Assembly (NCBI RefSeq): GCF_003967015.1
Contig: NZ_AP017560.1
Span: forward strand, 2,046,001 to 2,110,000
DNA: 64,000 bases
Reading direction: 5' to 3'
Source of the DNA: Pseudanabaena sp. ABRG5-3
GTDB lineage: Bacteria; Cyanobacteriota; Cyanobacteriia; Pseudanabaenales; Pseudanabaenaceae
Shown in pieces: positions 47,860 to 55,751 of the stretch. Made by a program: the position numbers and the translations under genes. Below the pieces are notes generated by a model that worked only from the letters and a program-made list of their open reading frames with translations, was not told the DNA's origin and searched no databases. Every line of letters starts with the position of its first letter. Within the stretch, counting starts at the first letter, position 1.

Positions 47860-48046
47860 TCAATAAATAGCGATCGCCTATTTCCTCAGACACACTACAT
47901 GTTAAAAATGATCGCCCTCTCATTCCACAAACTAACTATCTCAGCTCATCTCAAATCAAATAGTGCTCGCCTATTTTGTAAGACACACCAAATGGTTAAA
48001 GCGATCGCCTTCTAATTCCACAAGCCCGTGATCGCCACCACATCAC
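47860..48046. repeat. HIP1-bearing repeat, block A
   Basis: About two degenerate copies of the 93-bp unit described for 52240-52600 (for example GCGATCGCCTATTTCCTCAG, then CTCATTCCACAAACTAAC). Together with the ndhD promoter it fills the 395-bp gap between ndhD and the Rpn gene. Confidence 0.6.
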
Positions 48047-48961
48047 TTATAGATGATTGTTAATATTTTCGAGCCAATTGTTTAAATCTTCCAAACTTTC
48101 TAAATCAAACAAGACCTCACTCAATTCATCTAATTGTTCTTGCCCTAGCTGAGGTAACAGAACTTTAATTTCATCGGGTACGTTTCCTAGTTTGCGAGAA
48201 AGCTGTTTTAGCAAAAGCGATCGCATACCTTCTTCTCTTGCTGTTTCTATAACACCTTTCATATCTCGATAGTACTTTAAGCTATTTTCATAAGTATCTC
48301 TTTCCTCTTGAGAAAAGTTCGTTATCTGCGCGACTTCAAACAATTGAATAAATACATTTTCTTGCAAAGGCAAAGGTGGCTCTTCTAGGTCGGGGAGATG
48401 TTTGAGTAAAAATAGCCACTTGTCAAAATGGTCTTTTAATTGATCAATCGTTTTCTTAAACTTTGGTAATTCTACATAAATAAATTTCAACTTTTCATAA
48501 AAAACCTTGCAATCTTGATCTTTTAACTCAACGATATGCACGAAAGTATCATCGTTTTTATCTTCATCAAAAATAAAATCTAAAATGCCGATGGTATAAA
48601 CAGGCATGAGCTTGTAGTTCCAATCTCCTCTTTCTGCTTGTTCTTGGATGGGAAAAGAGGCGTAGTAAATGCTGCGATCTTTAAAGTAGTTATGTTTGGC
48701 TTTCTGCATTTCGACAATAAATTTTTCTCCCTTTTCACTTTGGCAGTAAAGATCGAAGATGGCTTTACGATCGCTTGGGCTATTGCCAAGATTTTCGGTA
48801 CTGCGGTAGGTGAGCTCTTTGACTCGATGTTGGGGTGGCAATATTACATTAAGGAAGTCAATCAATAGGTTTTTATTTGGCTCTGTTCCAAATAGTCGCT
48901 TGAAGCCAAAGTCTGTAAGTGGGTTGATATAGCGATCGCCACTAAGTCGAGGATAAAACAT
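48047..48961 (-). CDS. Rpn-family recombination-promoting nuclease / PD-(D/E)XK transposase-like protein
   Basis: 304 aa. NPLTDFGFKRLFGTEPNKNLLIDFLN opens the domain; the nuclease core is AIFDLYCQSEKGEKFIVEMQK, giving the D...ExQ active site. The C-terminal part holds VIETAREEGM and a helical tail. Rpn-type proteins (PDDEXK family) make DNA breaks and stimulate RecA-independent recombination; they are common, multi-copy and mobile in cyanobacteria. Confidence 0.87.
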   Translation of the reverse strand: MFYPRLSGDRYINPLTDFGFKRLFGTEPNKNLLIDFLNVILPPQHRVKELTYRSTENLGNSPSDRKAIFDLYCQSEKGEKFIVEMQKAKHNYFKDRSIYYASFPIQEQAERGDWNYKLMPVYTIGILDFIFDEDKNDDTFVHIVELKDQDCKVFYEKLKFIYVELPKFKKTIDQLKDHFDKWLFLLKHLPDLEEPPLPLQENVFIQLFEVAQITNFSQEERDTYENSLKYYRDMKGVIETAREEGMRSLLLKQLSRKLGNVPDEIKVLLPQLGQEQLDELSEVLFDLESLEDLNNWLENINNHL

Positions 48962-49017
48962 GGTGTTTTTACTTAACTATTTTTTTACGGGAACTATGGT
49001 TTAAGACTATTTATCAA

Positions 49018-49148
49018 TTGATTTTAACAGATCTCAAAACTCGTGATCGCCCCCTCATTCCACAAACCAACGATCGCAACTCATCTCAAATCAAACAGCG
49101 ATCGCCTATTTTCTCAAACACGCTAAACGTTCAAAGCGATCGCAATAA
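49018..49148. repeat. HIP1-bearing repeat, block B
   Basis: One nearly complete unit: CTCATTCCACAAACCAACGA, CATCTCAAATCAAACAGCGA, CTATTTTCTCAAACACGCTA, each next to a GCGATCGC or ACGATCGC octamer. It ends about 65 bp before the PrlF start. Confidence 0.65.
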
Positions 49149-49213
49149 TAGTGTCAATTATGGTGAAAACTGCTAAGATAATATTGTCGTTATTACGATT
49201 TGTACTAACATCT

Positions 49214-49543
49214 ATGCGTTCCAAAACCTACTCTCTCGCTCCCGCGAAAATTGGCAATTCTTCTGGCTTTAGGCTGCCTGTATCATTTTATCGCGATCAT
49301 CCTCGATTTGCTAATGCGACTGGATGGGTAGAGGTTCTTGCCGATGATACGCTTTTGATTAAGTTCGAGCCAGTTACGAATGAACCAGAAAGCGATGAAG
49401 AAAACAACGAATTAATGCTTAGTTTGTTTTTGGACTTTATCACTAAGGATGCTCTCAAAAATAGCGATCGCCTTGAAGCTTATACGGAAGCGATGGCTCA
49501 AAATGATGATGAACTCCTTGAAGGGGTTGAAATCGATTCATGA
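49214..49543 (+). CDS. PrlF/AbrB-type antitoxin
   Basis: 109 aa from the ATG at 49214 (MRSKTYSLAPAKIGNSSGFR); a longer in-frame start at 49151 would add a hydrophobic stretch that does not fit. The first 50 residues are a swapped-hairpin AbrB-like DNA-binding fold (AKIGNSSGFRLPVSFYR...GWVEVLADDTLLIKF). The acidic C-terminal part should bind the toxin. It overlaps the toxin start by ATGA. Confidence 0.78.
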   Translation: MRSKTYSLAPAKIGNSSGFRLPVSFYRDHPRFANATGWVEVLADDTLLIKFEPVTNEPESDEENNELMLSLFLDFITKDALKNSDRLEAYTEAMAQNDDELLEGVEIDS

Positions 49544-49983
49544 GTGTAATCATTCGCAATGGTTGGGAAATTTACTTCCATCGTAATTTATTTGGTGAAC
49601 AAAGACGGCAACTAAAGGAACAGGTCAAACAACTAAAAGTGAATCTACCGCTTGAAGAGTTTGTTAAACATTCTACGGTTAAATTGCTTGCTGCTGTGAT
49701 GGTGGGGATTAAGGAAAAAATAGTTCTCGATCCGTTTGCTCCTCAATTTGCACTCAAGGGTGCGCTGAGGCATTATGGGCGATTGAAGGGAATGGGATTA
49801 AGTGATCGCTATCGGCTCTTTTTTCGAGCTTTTGAGTCAGGAGGTCGGAAGGTATTAATTGTGCTTTGGTTGGGATTTCCACGAAAGGAAGGCGATAAAT
49901 ATGAGTTTTTTTCTCGGATGGTGCATAATGGCGATTTTCCTGAGAATTTAGAACAAATGCTTTCGGAAACTGATGTTATTTAA
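49540..49983 (+). CDS. yhaV: YhaV-type ribonuclease toxin
   Basis: 147 aa RelE-superfamily toxin. NGWEIYFHRNLFGEQRRQLKEQV, then the core GRLKGMGLSDRYRLFFRAF, LIVLWLGFPRKEGDKYEFF and the C-terminal FPENLEQM match YhaV, which cleaves mRNA on the ribosome. Coupled to the PrlF-like antitoxin. Confidence 0.85.
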   Translation: MSVIIRNGWEIYFHRNLFGEQRRQLKEQVKQLKVNLPLEEFVKHSTVKLLAAVMVGIKEKIVLDPFAPQFALKGALRHYGRLKGMGLSDRYRLFFRAFESGGRKVLIVLWLGFPRKEGDKYEFFSRMVHNGDFPENLEQMLSETDVI

Positions 49984-49989
49984 TCTCTC

Positions 49990-50068
49990 AGTTCATCTTA
50001 TCAAGTAGCGATCGCCCTTCAACAACAAACCAGCGATCGCAACTCATTTCAAATCAAACAGCGTTCAG
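49990..50068. repeat. HIP1-bearing repeat, block C
   Basis: Partial unit (AGCGATCGCCCTTCAACAAC, CATTTCAAATCAAACAGCGT) in the gap between convergent YhaV and YoeB-type toxin genes. Confidence 0.5.
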
Positions 50069-50335
50069 CTATTCATAATGACTCCACATCCGATAGATTC
50101 TAATCAATTTTTCTGATTCAAAGATTTCGTAAACTATCCGATGCTGTTTGTTGATGCGGCGACTGATTAGCCCTTTCATGTCTCCTTTTAAAAATTCATA
50201 ATCTGGCGGATATTGTAATGGGTCTTCTTCAATTATTTTGATGAGTTGCAGAACTTTGGGTTTCAATCCACTGGAAGCAAGCTTTTTGGCATCTTTTTGA
50301 GCTTGTGTCATGAAAATTATTTTGTACATTACCAA
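50069..50335 (-). CDS. yoeB: YoeB/Txe-family toxin
   Basis: 88 aa RelE-fold toxin. MTQAQKDAKKLASSGLKPKV, YPPDYEFLKGDMKGLISRRINKQHRIVYEI and IYRMWSHYE match YoeB, with the catalytic Glu/Arg/His and C-terminal HY. It overlaps its antitoxin gene by 7 bp. Confidence 0.87.
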   Translation of the reverse strand: MVMYKIIFMTQAQKDAKKLASSGLKPKVLQLIKIIEEDPLQYPPDYEFLKGDMKGLISRRINKQHRIVYEIFESEKLIRIYRMWSHYE

Positions 50336-50547
50336 TCCAGTTTATCTAGAGTTATGCCTTGTTCAATGGGTTCAGCACGGGCTGAATTGATACTTTGAAC
50401 CATTCCTTCAATTCCTCTAAGATATTCATCATCACTGATGTAATCGGATTGGTCTAAAATTTTAATTTCGTCTCTAGAGAAGCGATCGAGTAACCATAGA
50501 AATTTGTCGCTAACGCTATCATCAATTTGTAGGGTGATTGTCCGCAT
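50329..50547 (-). CDS. Antitoxin of the YoeB-type pair
   Basis: 72 aa. It starts MRTITLQIDDSVSDKFLWLL, a ribbon-like beta strand, and ends in a helix and acidic tail (SARAEPIEQGITLDKLDW) of the type seen in cyanobacterial antitoxins. It is not of the YefM/Phd sequence family as far as I can see, so it may be a non-standard partner. Precedes and overlaps the toxin gene. Confidence 0.72.
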   Translation of the reverse strand: MRTITLQIDDSVSDKFLWLLDRFSRDEIKILDQSDYISDDEYLRGIEGMVQSINSARAEPIEQGITLDKLDW

Positions 50548-50633
50548 GAGTTAACTCCTAATTTCTCTGTATAAGTCGCTTGTATCTTGAGGTTTATACT
50601 TTGACATCTTATCATTTTTGCTTTGAGTCGCAG

Positions 50634-50689
50634 TAACGGCGATCAAAACTAATCTCAAATCAAACAGCGATCGCCTTCAACAATAACAA
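50634..50689. repeat. HIP1-bearing repeat, block D (partial)
   Basis: CTAATCTCAAATCAAACAGCGATCGCCTT-like segment at the end of the ParE-type toxin gene. Confidence 0.4.
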
Positions 50690-51007
50690 TCATTCAAAAC
50701 TCTCACCTACATAGGATTGATGGCTATGGCGAACATGAAGAATCGCTATGACTTCGTTCTCAACGACAAACAAAACTCTATATTTCTTTCGTTTACCTAT
50801 CAGAAATTGACGAATTTCACGCCCAACTATTGAGGCTTCTGGTGCTATGGGACATCGCTTTGGGAATGTTTGTAGTGAGGCGATCGCGTCTTGAAGTTCG
50901 TAATACCAGTTGTTTGCTACATCGGCGTTTAGGTTGTCGCACATCCAACGATAGGATGTTTCAATTTCTTGAAAAGCAGTAGGTTGAATGAGGATTTGGT
51001 AACTCAT
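50690..51007 (-). CDS. ParE/RelE-family toxin
   Basis: 105 aa. The N-terminal helix AFQEIETSYRWMCDNLNADVANNW, then FPKRCPIAPEA, GREIRQFLIGKRKKYRVLFVV and IAILHVRHSHQSY are the usual plasmid-stabilisation (ParE) pattern. It overlaps its antitoxin gene by 4 bp. Confidence 0.85.
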   Translation of the reverse strand: MSYQILIQPTAFQEIETSYRWMCDNLNADVANNWYYELQDAIASLQTFPKRCPIAPEASIVGREIRQFLIGKRKKYRVLFVVENEVIAILHVRHSHQSYVGESFE

Positions 51008-51270
51008 GGGCGAGGGGGAATGCTAAATTTTTGCTGTAGAGTTGCCAATGCTTGTTCAGCAGGAATTCCCTTCCCTTGGTCAAATTCATCTAGCCCTTTG
51101 CGAATACCTACGATCGCTTCTAGATAATCAATCCGTTCTAAAAGTTCACGGTATGTCCCTAATGGGTTATTTGTAGGCGTTTTGAGTGACTTAAAAATAC
51201 CAAATAGATCTTCTATCTGTTCGTTTGGTGTGCTATTAATTTCTTGTAATAGTAATTCTTTAAGTGTCAT
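51004..51270 (-). CDS. Antitoxin of the ParE-type pair
   Basis: 88 aa helical protein (TLKELLLQEINSTPNEQIED, then AIVGIRKGLDEFDQGKGIPAEQALATL). The IRKGL-E-F-GKG-PAEQAL tail is common in antitoxins placed before ParE/RelE genes in cyanobacteria and wraps the toxin. Confidence 0.75.
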   Translation of the reverse strand: MTLKELLLQEINSTPNEQIEDLFGIFKSLKTPTNNPLGTYRELLERIDYLEAIVGIRKGLDEFDQGKGIPAEQALATLQQKFSIPPRP

Positions 51271-51329
51271 TACAGTTTACAGGTGAGGATTATTTTTCGA
51301 TTATAGCGTTCATATACTGATATTTTTTA

Positions 51330-51575
51330 ATATGAGATCGCAACTCACCTCAACCCAAACAACGATCGCCTATTTTGTTCAGATACGCTAAATTTTCAAA
51401 GCGATCGCCCCCTCATTCCACAAACCAACGATCGCAACTCATTCCACAAACCACAAACTAACGATCGCCTATTTTCTCAGACACGCTAAATTTTCAAAGC
51501 GATCGCCCCCTCATTCCACAAACCAACGATCGCAACTTCCCTCAAATCAAACAGCGATCGCCTCGGCTATGAAAA
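51330..51575. repeat. HIP1-bearing repeat, block E (about 2.5 units)
   Basis: Alternating segments ACGATCGCCTATTTTCTCAG, GACACGCTAAATTTTCAAAG, GCGATCGCCCCCTCATTCCA, CAAACCAACGATCGCAACTC repeat twice almost identically. This accounts for the 321-bp gap between antitoxin and DUF4926 genes. Confidence 0.75.
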
Positions 51576-51591
51576 AACATTTAAACTCAGA

Positions 51592-51855
51592 TCATGCTGT
51601 AACTAATTGAGATTTTGGATTAGGTAATGTTGGCTCGAAACGTAGGATCATAAATTCTTCTGGAGTTAATCCTAGAGATTCGTATGTGCGACCATTGCGA
51701 TCGCTAAATTCGACTTCAAAGGCTTGACCATTGGCAAGTATCTCAACAACTGTACCTACCTGTCCGCGCCATAAATTATCTTGGGGAAGATCGATAGTTA
51801 GAGCTACGACATCTAGAAGTTTTACTGAACTTGTTAACATATTTATCATCTCCAA
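51592..51855 (-). CDS. DUF4926 domain protein
   Basis: 87 aa. LLDVVALTIDLPQDNLWRGQVGTVVEIL and AFEVEFSDRNGRTYESLGL form the small beta-barrel of DUF4926. It follows the DUF6883 gene by 3 bp and probably acts as its immunity/antitoxin partner. The true start may be MLTSSVKLL (codon 6). Confidence 0.8.
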   Translation of the reverse strand: MEMINMLTSSVKLLDVVALTIDLPQDNLWRGQVGTVVEILANGQAFEVEFSDRNGRTYESLGLTPEEFMILRFEPTLPNPKSQLVTA

Positions 51856-51858
51856 TGA

Positions 51859-52191
51859 CTACAGAGGGTAGCAAGTCGTTAGTTTTGGAATATTTGAACT
51901 ATGTTCAATAATCCATCCACTCCGCAGGGTTGCATTTCTATTTTGCCACGTAATCTCAAAATCCATAGTGTATCGTTGCCCAAATTTATCAGATCTGCAT
52001 AATTTAGCTTCATGGGTTTTGATAATCTCTAGCAGAATCAGCCTTAATTCTTCAGCATTTTCTGCTTTCATGCCAAGAATTGAGGAAAACAGTCTGGCTT
52101 TATGTTTACCGTCATCATGTTCTAGATTAAGACAGTAATCCCGTAATTTACGAATATCAACAATGGCGTTGTTGGCGTTGGGAATTAGCAT
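51859..52191 (-). CDS. DUF6883 domain protein
   Basis: 110 aa. NANNAIVDIRKLRDYCLNLEHDDGKHKARLFSSILG is the family signature, and the region later reads RYTMDFEITWQNRNATLRSGWII. DUF6883 proteins occur with DUF4926 as two-gene modules and as toxin-like domains; the activity is unknown. Confidence 0.8.
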   Translation of the reverse strand: MLIPNANNAIVDIRKLRDYCLNLEHDDGKHKARLFSSILGMKAENAEELRLILLEIIKTHEAKLCRSDKFGQRYTMDFEITWQNRNATLRSGWIIEHSSNIPKLTTCYPL

Positions 52192-52239
52192 ATCTAGCTA
52201 TGACAGTAACAATCGTCTTTATTTTGCCATGTTTGATTG

Positions 52240-52600
52240 TTTTATAAATGCGATCGCCACTTCACCCCATCAACCAGCGATCGCCCTCTCATCCCACAAC
52301 CCAACGATCGCAACTCACCGCAAATTAAACAGCGATCGCCTCCAGTGATCGCCCTCTCATCCCACAACCCAACGATCGCAACTCAAATCAAACAACGATC
52401 GCCTATTTCCTCAGACACGCTAAATGCTCAAAGCGATCGCCCTCTCATTTCAAAAACCAACGATCGCAACTCATCTCAAATCAAATCAAACAACGATCGC
52501 CTATTTCCTCAGACACACCAAATGTTTAAAGCGATCGCCATCTCATTCCACAAACCAACGATCGCAACTCATCTCAAATCAAGCAACGATCGCATCATTT
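52240..52600. repeat. HIP1-bearing repeat, block F (about 3.5 tandem units)
   Basis: Best array of the repeat. The unit is about 93 bp: GCGATCGCC-CTCTCATTCCACAAACCA, ACGATCGCAACTCATCTCAA, ATCAAACAACGATCGCCTAT, TTCCTCAGACACGCTAAATG-TTCAAA. Copies differ by substitutions and small deletions. The remaining bases to 52705 hold nothing recognisable. This accounts for the 514-bp gap before the ATPase gene. Confidence 0.8.
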
Positions 52601-52705
52601 GGATTTGCACTCTAAATATTGATGGGAAATTGAAATGACTATTTTATAACAACAAAAATGACAAAACTATCTTAAGTCTGATTTAGTTAAACTAATGTCA
52701 AAGTC

Positions 52706-54478
52706 TCATTCAATTAATTTCTCAATTCTCAATTGTTCAACCATTAAAGGATGGATATCATACCAAGTCTGGCGGTTGCGATATTCAATTATAACACCAT
52801 TATGTAGCAAATCTAGAAATTCTTGATCTTTGGGATCTTCTGGAGCATAGTTATAATACACTTGGAGTAAGATCTGTCGATCTCTCCTGCTAAGAGTAAT
52901 TTTCATATCATTGCGAATATCATCAAAAGCCTCATCCACAATGTAATTATCAATTCGTACATCTTGAATATTTTCTCTATTCCTTAATTTTTTCCGTAGT
53001 CTTATCAAAATTAACCCGCAACATAATTTCGCGATTTTAATTGCTTCTCTCAGCACCCCTCCACTCATCAGCACAATCTTTTCTTCAATACCAGATTCAA
53101 GCAGATCGGGAGTAATACGTCTCATCAGAACTGATTTTAAAACCTGTAATGCGTGAGCATTAGGTTTACCATCAGATTTTCGACTCTCCCCCTTGGGATA
53201 AAGCTTTAACACAGGCATTACAAAAATGTGATTACCTGTTTCATGTTCAACATGTGTTTTCAAATTAATATCGTGAATCATAGAGATAGGTACTGTATAA
53301 ATGACAATGAATTTAGTCTGGAGTAAAGCCTTAAGATTCTTGTGGAAAATATCATTGATTTGAGCCAAATCAGTTTTATCAAGATCGTCAACAATAACTA
53401 ATATTTCTGATTTTGTAGCCAACTTAATTTCAGTCGCAATCGCATTCAAAGTATCAATCAAATCACGGAGATTTTGCATGAACTTAATTTTAATCTCTTC
53501 TCTAGTAATTTGTTCTGCCAAGAGTTTACTTTTAATGGCATCAAGCAAACTTAAACCGTCACTCATATAACCTTTTAGCTCAAAAGCCCCCGTTCTAGTA
53601 ATTTTCTTAAACCAGTCATTAAAAGCTTGCTTTTTATGCTTAGAAATTTTTACATTTTCCTGTTCCGCTTTTTCCATCATCTTAAAAGTGATTGCAAAAA
53701 GAATAGTAATATGGTTGATATCTTGCATCTCAATTAATTCAGCTATTGAGAAAGACACCGTAAAAAAATGTTCCTCCATCTGACGTGCAAAACTGTACAA
53801 TAAAGTAGATTTGCCACAGCCGCGATGTCCAGCAAACAAAAAATGATTTGTGTTTTCGTTACAATCTAAGACCTTCTGTTCTAATATATCAATGCTCTCA
53901 TTGCCATAATCTACCAGAAAATTATCGCGCTCCTCTTTAGTCAAGAGGGGGAACAGTTGTAAGTTGTGTGAAGCTGATTGAAATTTCTCGACTAGATCGC
54001 TATCTGTTCCCTTCGACTTATGGATATTAAACACTTTAAGATCTACTGGTAAAGCATTATCTTTAATTTCTTTTTGCAAGAGTAATTCAGGATTTATTAA
54101 ATTTGAAGATATTTTAGGTGTTTTCTGTAGAATCACTGCACAGTTTACAGATCTAATGTGGTTTCCCCACTGGTTTACAAAAACTATTGTGAGAGAACCA
54201 CTTTTTTCTTCTATATCCGCCTCAAGTAAAAACTTTGCACTTCCATAAGTTCCACAAAACCGATGTAGCATGATCGAAGGTTCACCAACAGATGTAACAG
54301 TAAACAGATTTCTAGCATTCACCATGCAATAAATTAAATACTCTTCCTCCTCATACTGCCAGTCAAACCCAGACTCAGGAATCTGCAAATCGATTTCCAT
54401 CAGATATGTCTTACCAACCTCCGCCTCCTTGGGGTATCTAATCACAGGCTGAATCAATAGCGGTAAAGTATCAGTCAT
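52706..54478 (-). CDS. P-loop ATPase of the CHAT operon, with unassigned N-terminal domain
   Basis: 590 aa. Residues 1-120 are a beta-rich domain (VIRYPKEAEVGKTYLMEIDL, then FGTYGSAKF-like) that I cannot name. The ATPase follows: Walker A GHRGCGKST (217-225), Walker B ILVIVDDLDKTD (359-370), and a sensor region around YTVPISMIHDI, in the manner of KAP/STAND-like regulators. A C-terminal winged-helix-like region (about 520-590) ends HPLMVEQLRIEKL. It overlaps the CHAT gene by 8 bases and is the last gene of the operon. Likely switch or target of the protease (inference). Confidence 0.78.
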   Translation of the reverse strand: MTDTLPLLIQPVIRYPKEAEVGKTYLMEIDLQIPESGFDWQYEEEEYLIYCMVNARNLFTVTSVGEPSIMLHRFCGTYGSAKFLLEADIEEKSGSLTIVFVNQWGNHIRSVNCAVILQKTPKISSNLINPELLLQKEIKDNALPVDLKVFNIHKSKGTDSDLVEKFQSASHNLQLFPLLTKEERDNFLVDYGNESIDILEQKVLDCNENTNHFLFAGHRGCGKSTLLYSFARQMEEHFFTVSFSIAELIEMQDINHITILFAITFKMMEKAEQENVKISKHKKQAFNDWFKKITRTGAFELKGYMSDGLSLLDAIKSKLLAEQITREEIKIKFMQNLRDLIDTLNAIATEIKLATKSEILVIVDDLDKTDLAQINDIFHKNLKALLQTKFIVIYTVPISMIHDINLKTHVEHETGNHIFVMPVLKLYPKGESRKSDGKPNAHALQVLKSVLMRRITPDLLESGIEEKIVLMSGGVLREAIKIAKLCCGLILIRLRKKLRNRENIQDVRIDNYIVDEAFDDIRNDMKITLSRRDRQILLQVYYNYAPEDPKDQEFLDLLHNGVIIEYRNRQTWYDIHPLMVEQLRIEKLIE

Positions 54479-55751
54479 TGGTCTGTCCTCCTGAGGGGGT
54501 AAGTCGGAGTACGGTCATCGGATTACCGTAATAGACATACATAAAAGTGTAGATGAAAGCTAAATGATTGTGTTGAGTTGGCTCTTTTTCTAGATCTGCT
54601 ACCACCTTAGCGCGAATATCTCGTAACAAAGCTGCTACAGATAAACTCGATGAATCCCAACAAGCCTGCATAAGATCTCTAGCAATCCTTGCAGCATAGA
54701 GATCTCCTACACCGCCCAATGTTCCAATTACCCCCTTTGCACCTTTCCTAAAGAAAAGTTCCACAAAACCAACTCGACAGTTTGGAATACGACTATGAGT
54801 TTGATGCTGTCCAGAATGACAAGTATTAAGGAATACAATTCCTCCTGTTTTGAGTGGATTCATATCTAAATCAATCAGCTTGAGTTGCTGCTTTTCATTA
54901 TTCAATACCCCAATTGCAATATCGTCATGATCTTTGCTGAATATGCCATGTGCTGCAATGTAAATAAAGCTAGAATTAGTACTTTTGATTTGCAAATGCC
55001 CATGAAACTTTGCAATGTCATCAAAAATATTAGCCTTGAGTCTCTTTAACACCATAATCTCTTCGCTAACATTGAGTTCTTGATGATTGGTATATGCGAT
55101 GGTATCACCACAACATTCTTCAGGAGCAAATTCTAGGGTTATCTCATCATCACTATCTATATTCTGCCAGCGCACCGTTGTAACTAATGCCCCCAAATAT
55201 TCATAAGGGAAAGATTCAGGACGAAGTTGCAACAATTCCCAAGGGATTTCAAAATTTGTATGGTCAGCAATAACTAGATATTTTTTGCAGTCAGATTTCT
55301 GAATTACTGTATTTAACCATTTACGAAGTACTAAATTATGACGTGAGAAGCATTTTATTGTATGTCGAATTTTTTCTGGAGTTTGTCCCTTTTGCACTAG
55401 TACATCTAACGAAATATCTGGCTTCTCATAGGGTTCTGTTAGCTGTAAAGTTATTTCCGAATTCCCTCCCATCAATCTATAGCGATCCTTTCCATCTGCT
55501 TGAATATAAAGAATCGCCACTTCAGGAGGAATCTGTGCAGTAATATAAACCTTACTTAATGGAAATACTTCCATGTCAGCTTTTTGAGCATCAGCAATAG
55601 CAGATAACCCTGAATGATTAATGATAGTAATCGTATTGTTATTTCCTTGAATAACATTATTCTCCATAGATACTTCTGCTAAAGCGTTACTTTTAGGTAA
55701 TTTAGCGCGATTCTGACTTAGACTAGATGTTACTCTTTGAATTAAGTTCAT
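54471..55751 (-). CDS. CHAT-domain caspase-like protease
   Basis: 426 aa. The N-terminus carries NNVIQGNNNTITIINHSG (31-48), a short Asn-rich repeat often found at the start of conflict-system proteins. The CHAT protease at about 160-410 has WELLQL, the catalytic His268 in FIYIAAHGIF and Cys311 in VFLNTCHSG, and the usual GVIGTLGGV. CHAT proteases cleave partner proteins on activation, as in Craspase (TPR-CHAT). It overlaps the vWA gene and the ATPase gene, so they are one operon. Confidence 0.87.
   Translation of the reverse strand: MNLIQRVTSSLSQNRAKLPKSNALAEVSMENNVIQGNNNTITIINHSGLSAIADAQKADMEVFPLSKVYITAQIPPEVAILYIQADGKDRYRLMGGNSEITLQLTEPYEKPDISLDVLVQKGQTPEKIRHTIKCFSRHNLVLRKWLNTVIQKSDCKKYLVIADHTNFEIPWELLQLRPESFPYEYLGALVTTVRWQNIDSDDEITLEFAPEECCGDTIAYTNHQELNVSEEIMVLKRLKANIFDDIAKFHGHLQIKSTNSSFIYIAAHGIFSKDHDDIAIGVLNNEKQQLKLIDLDMNPLKTGGIVFLNTCHSGQHQTHSRIPNCRVGFVELFFRKGAKGVIGTLGGVGDLYAARIARDLMQACWDSSSLSVAALLRDIRAKVVADLEKEPTQHNHLAFIYTFMYVYYGNPMTVLRLTPSGGQTND

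Noticed and set aside
52240-52600. CRISPR-like array
   Set aside because: The regular ATCGC-containing blocks are one degenerate repeat with conserved interiors. There are no identical direct repeats separated by unique spacers, and no cas genes.
52237-52638. 133-aa plus-strand ORF rich in HNPTIATQIK
   Set aside because: It is a reading of the HIP1-bearing repeat (ATCGCAACTC gives IAT). No start signal or family resemblance; overlapping ORFs in another frame look the same.
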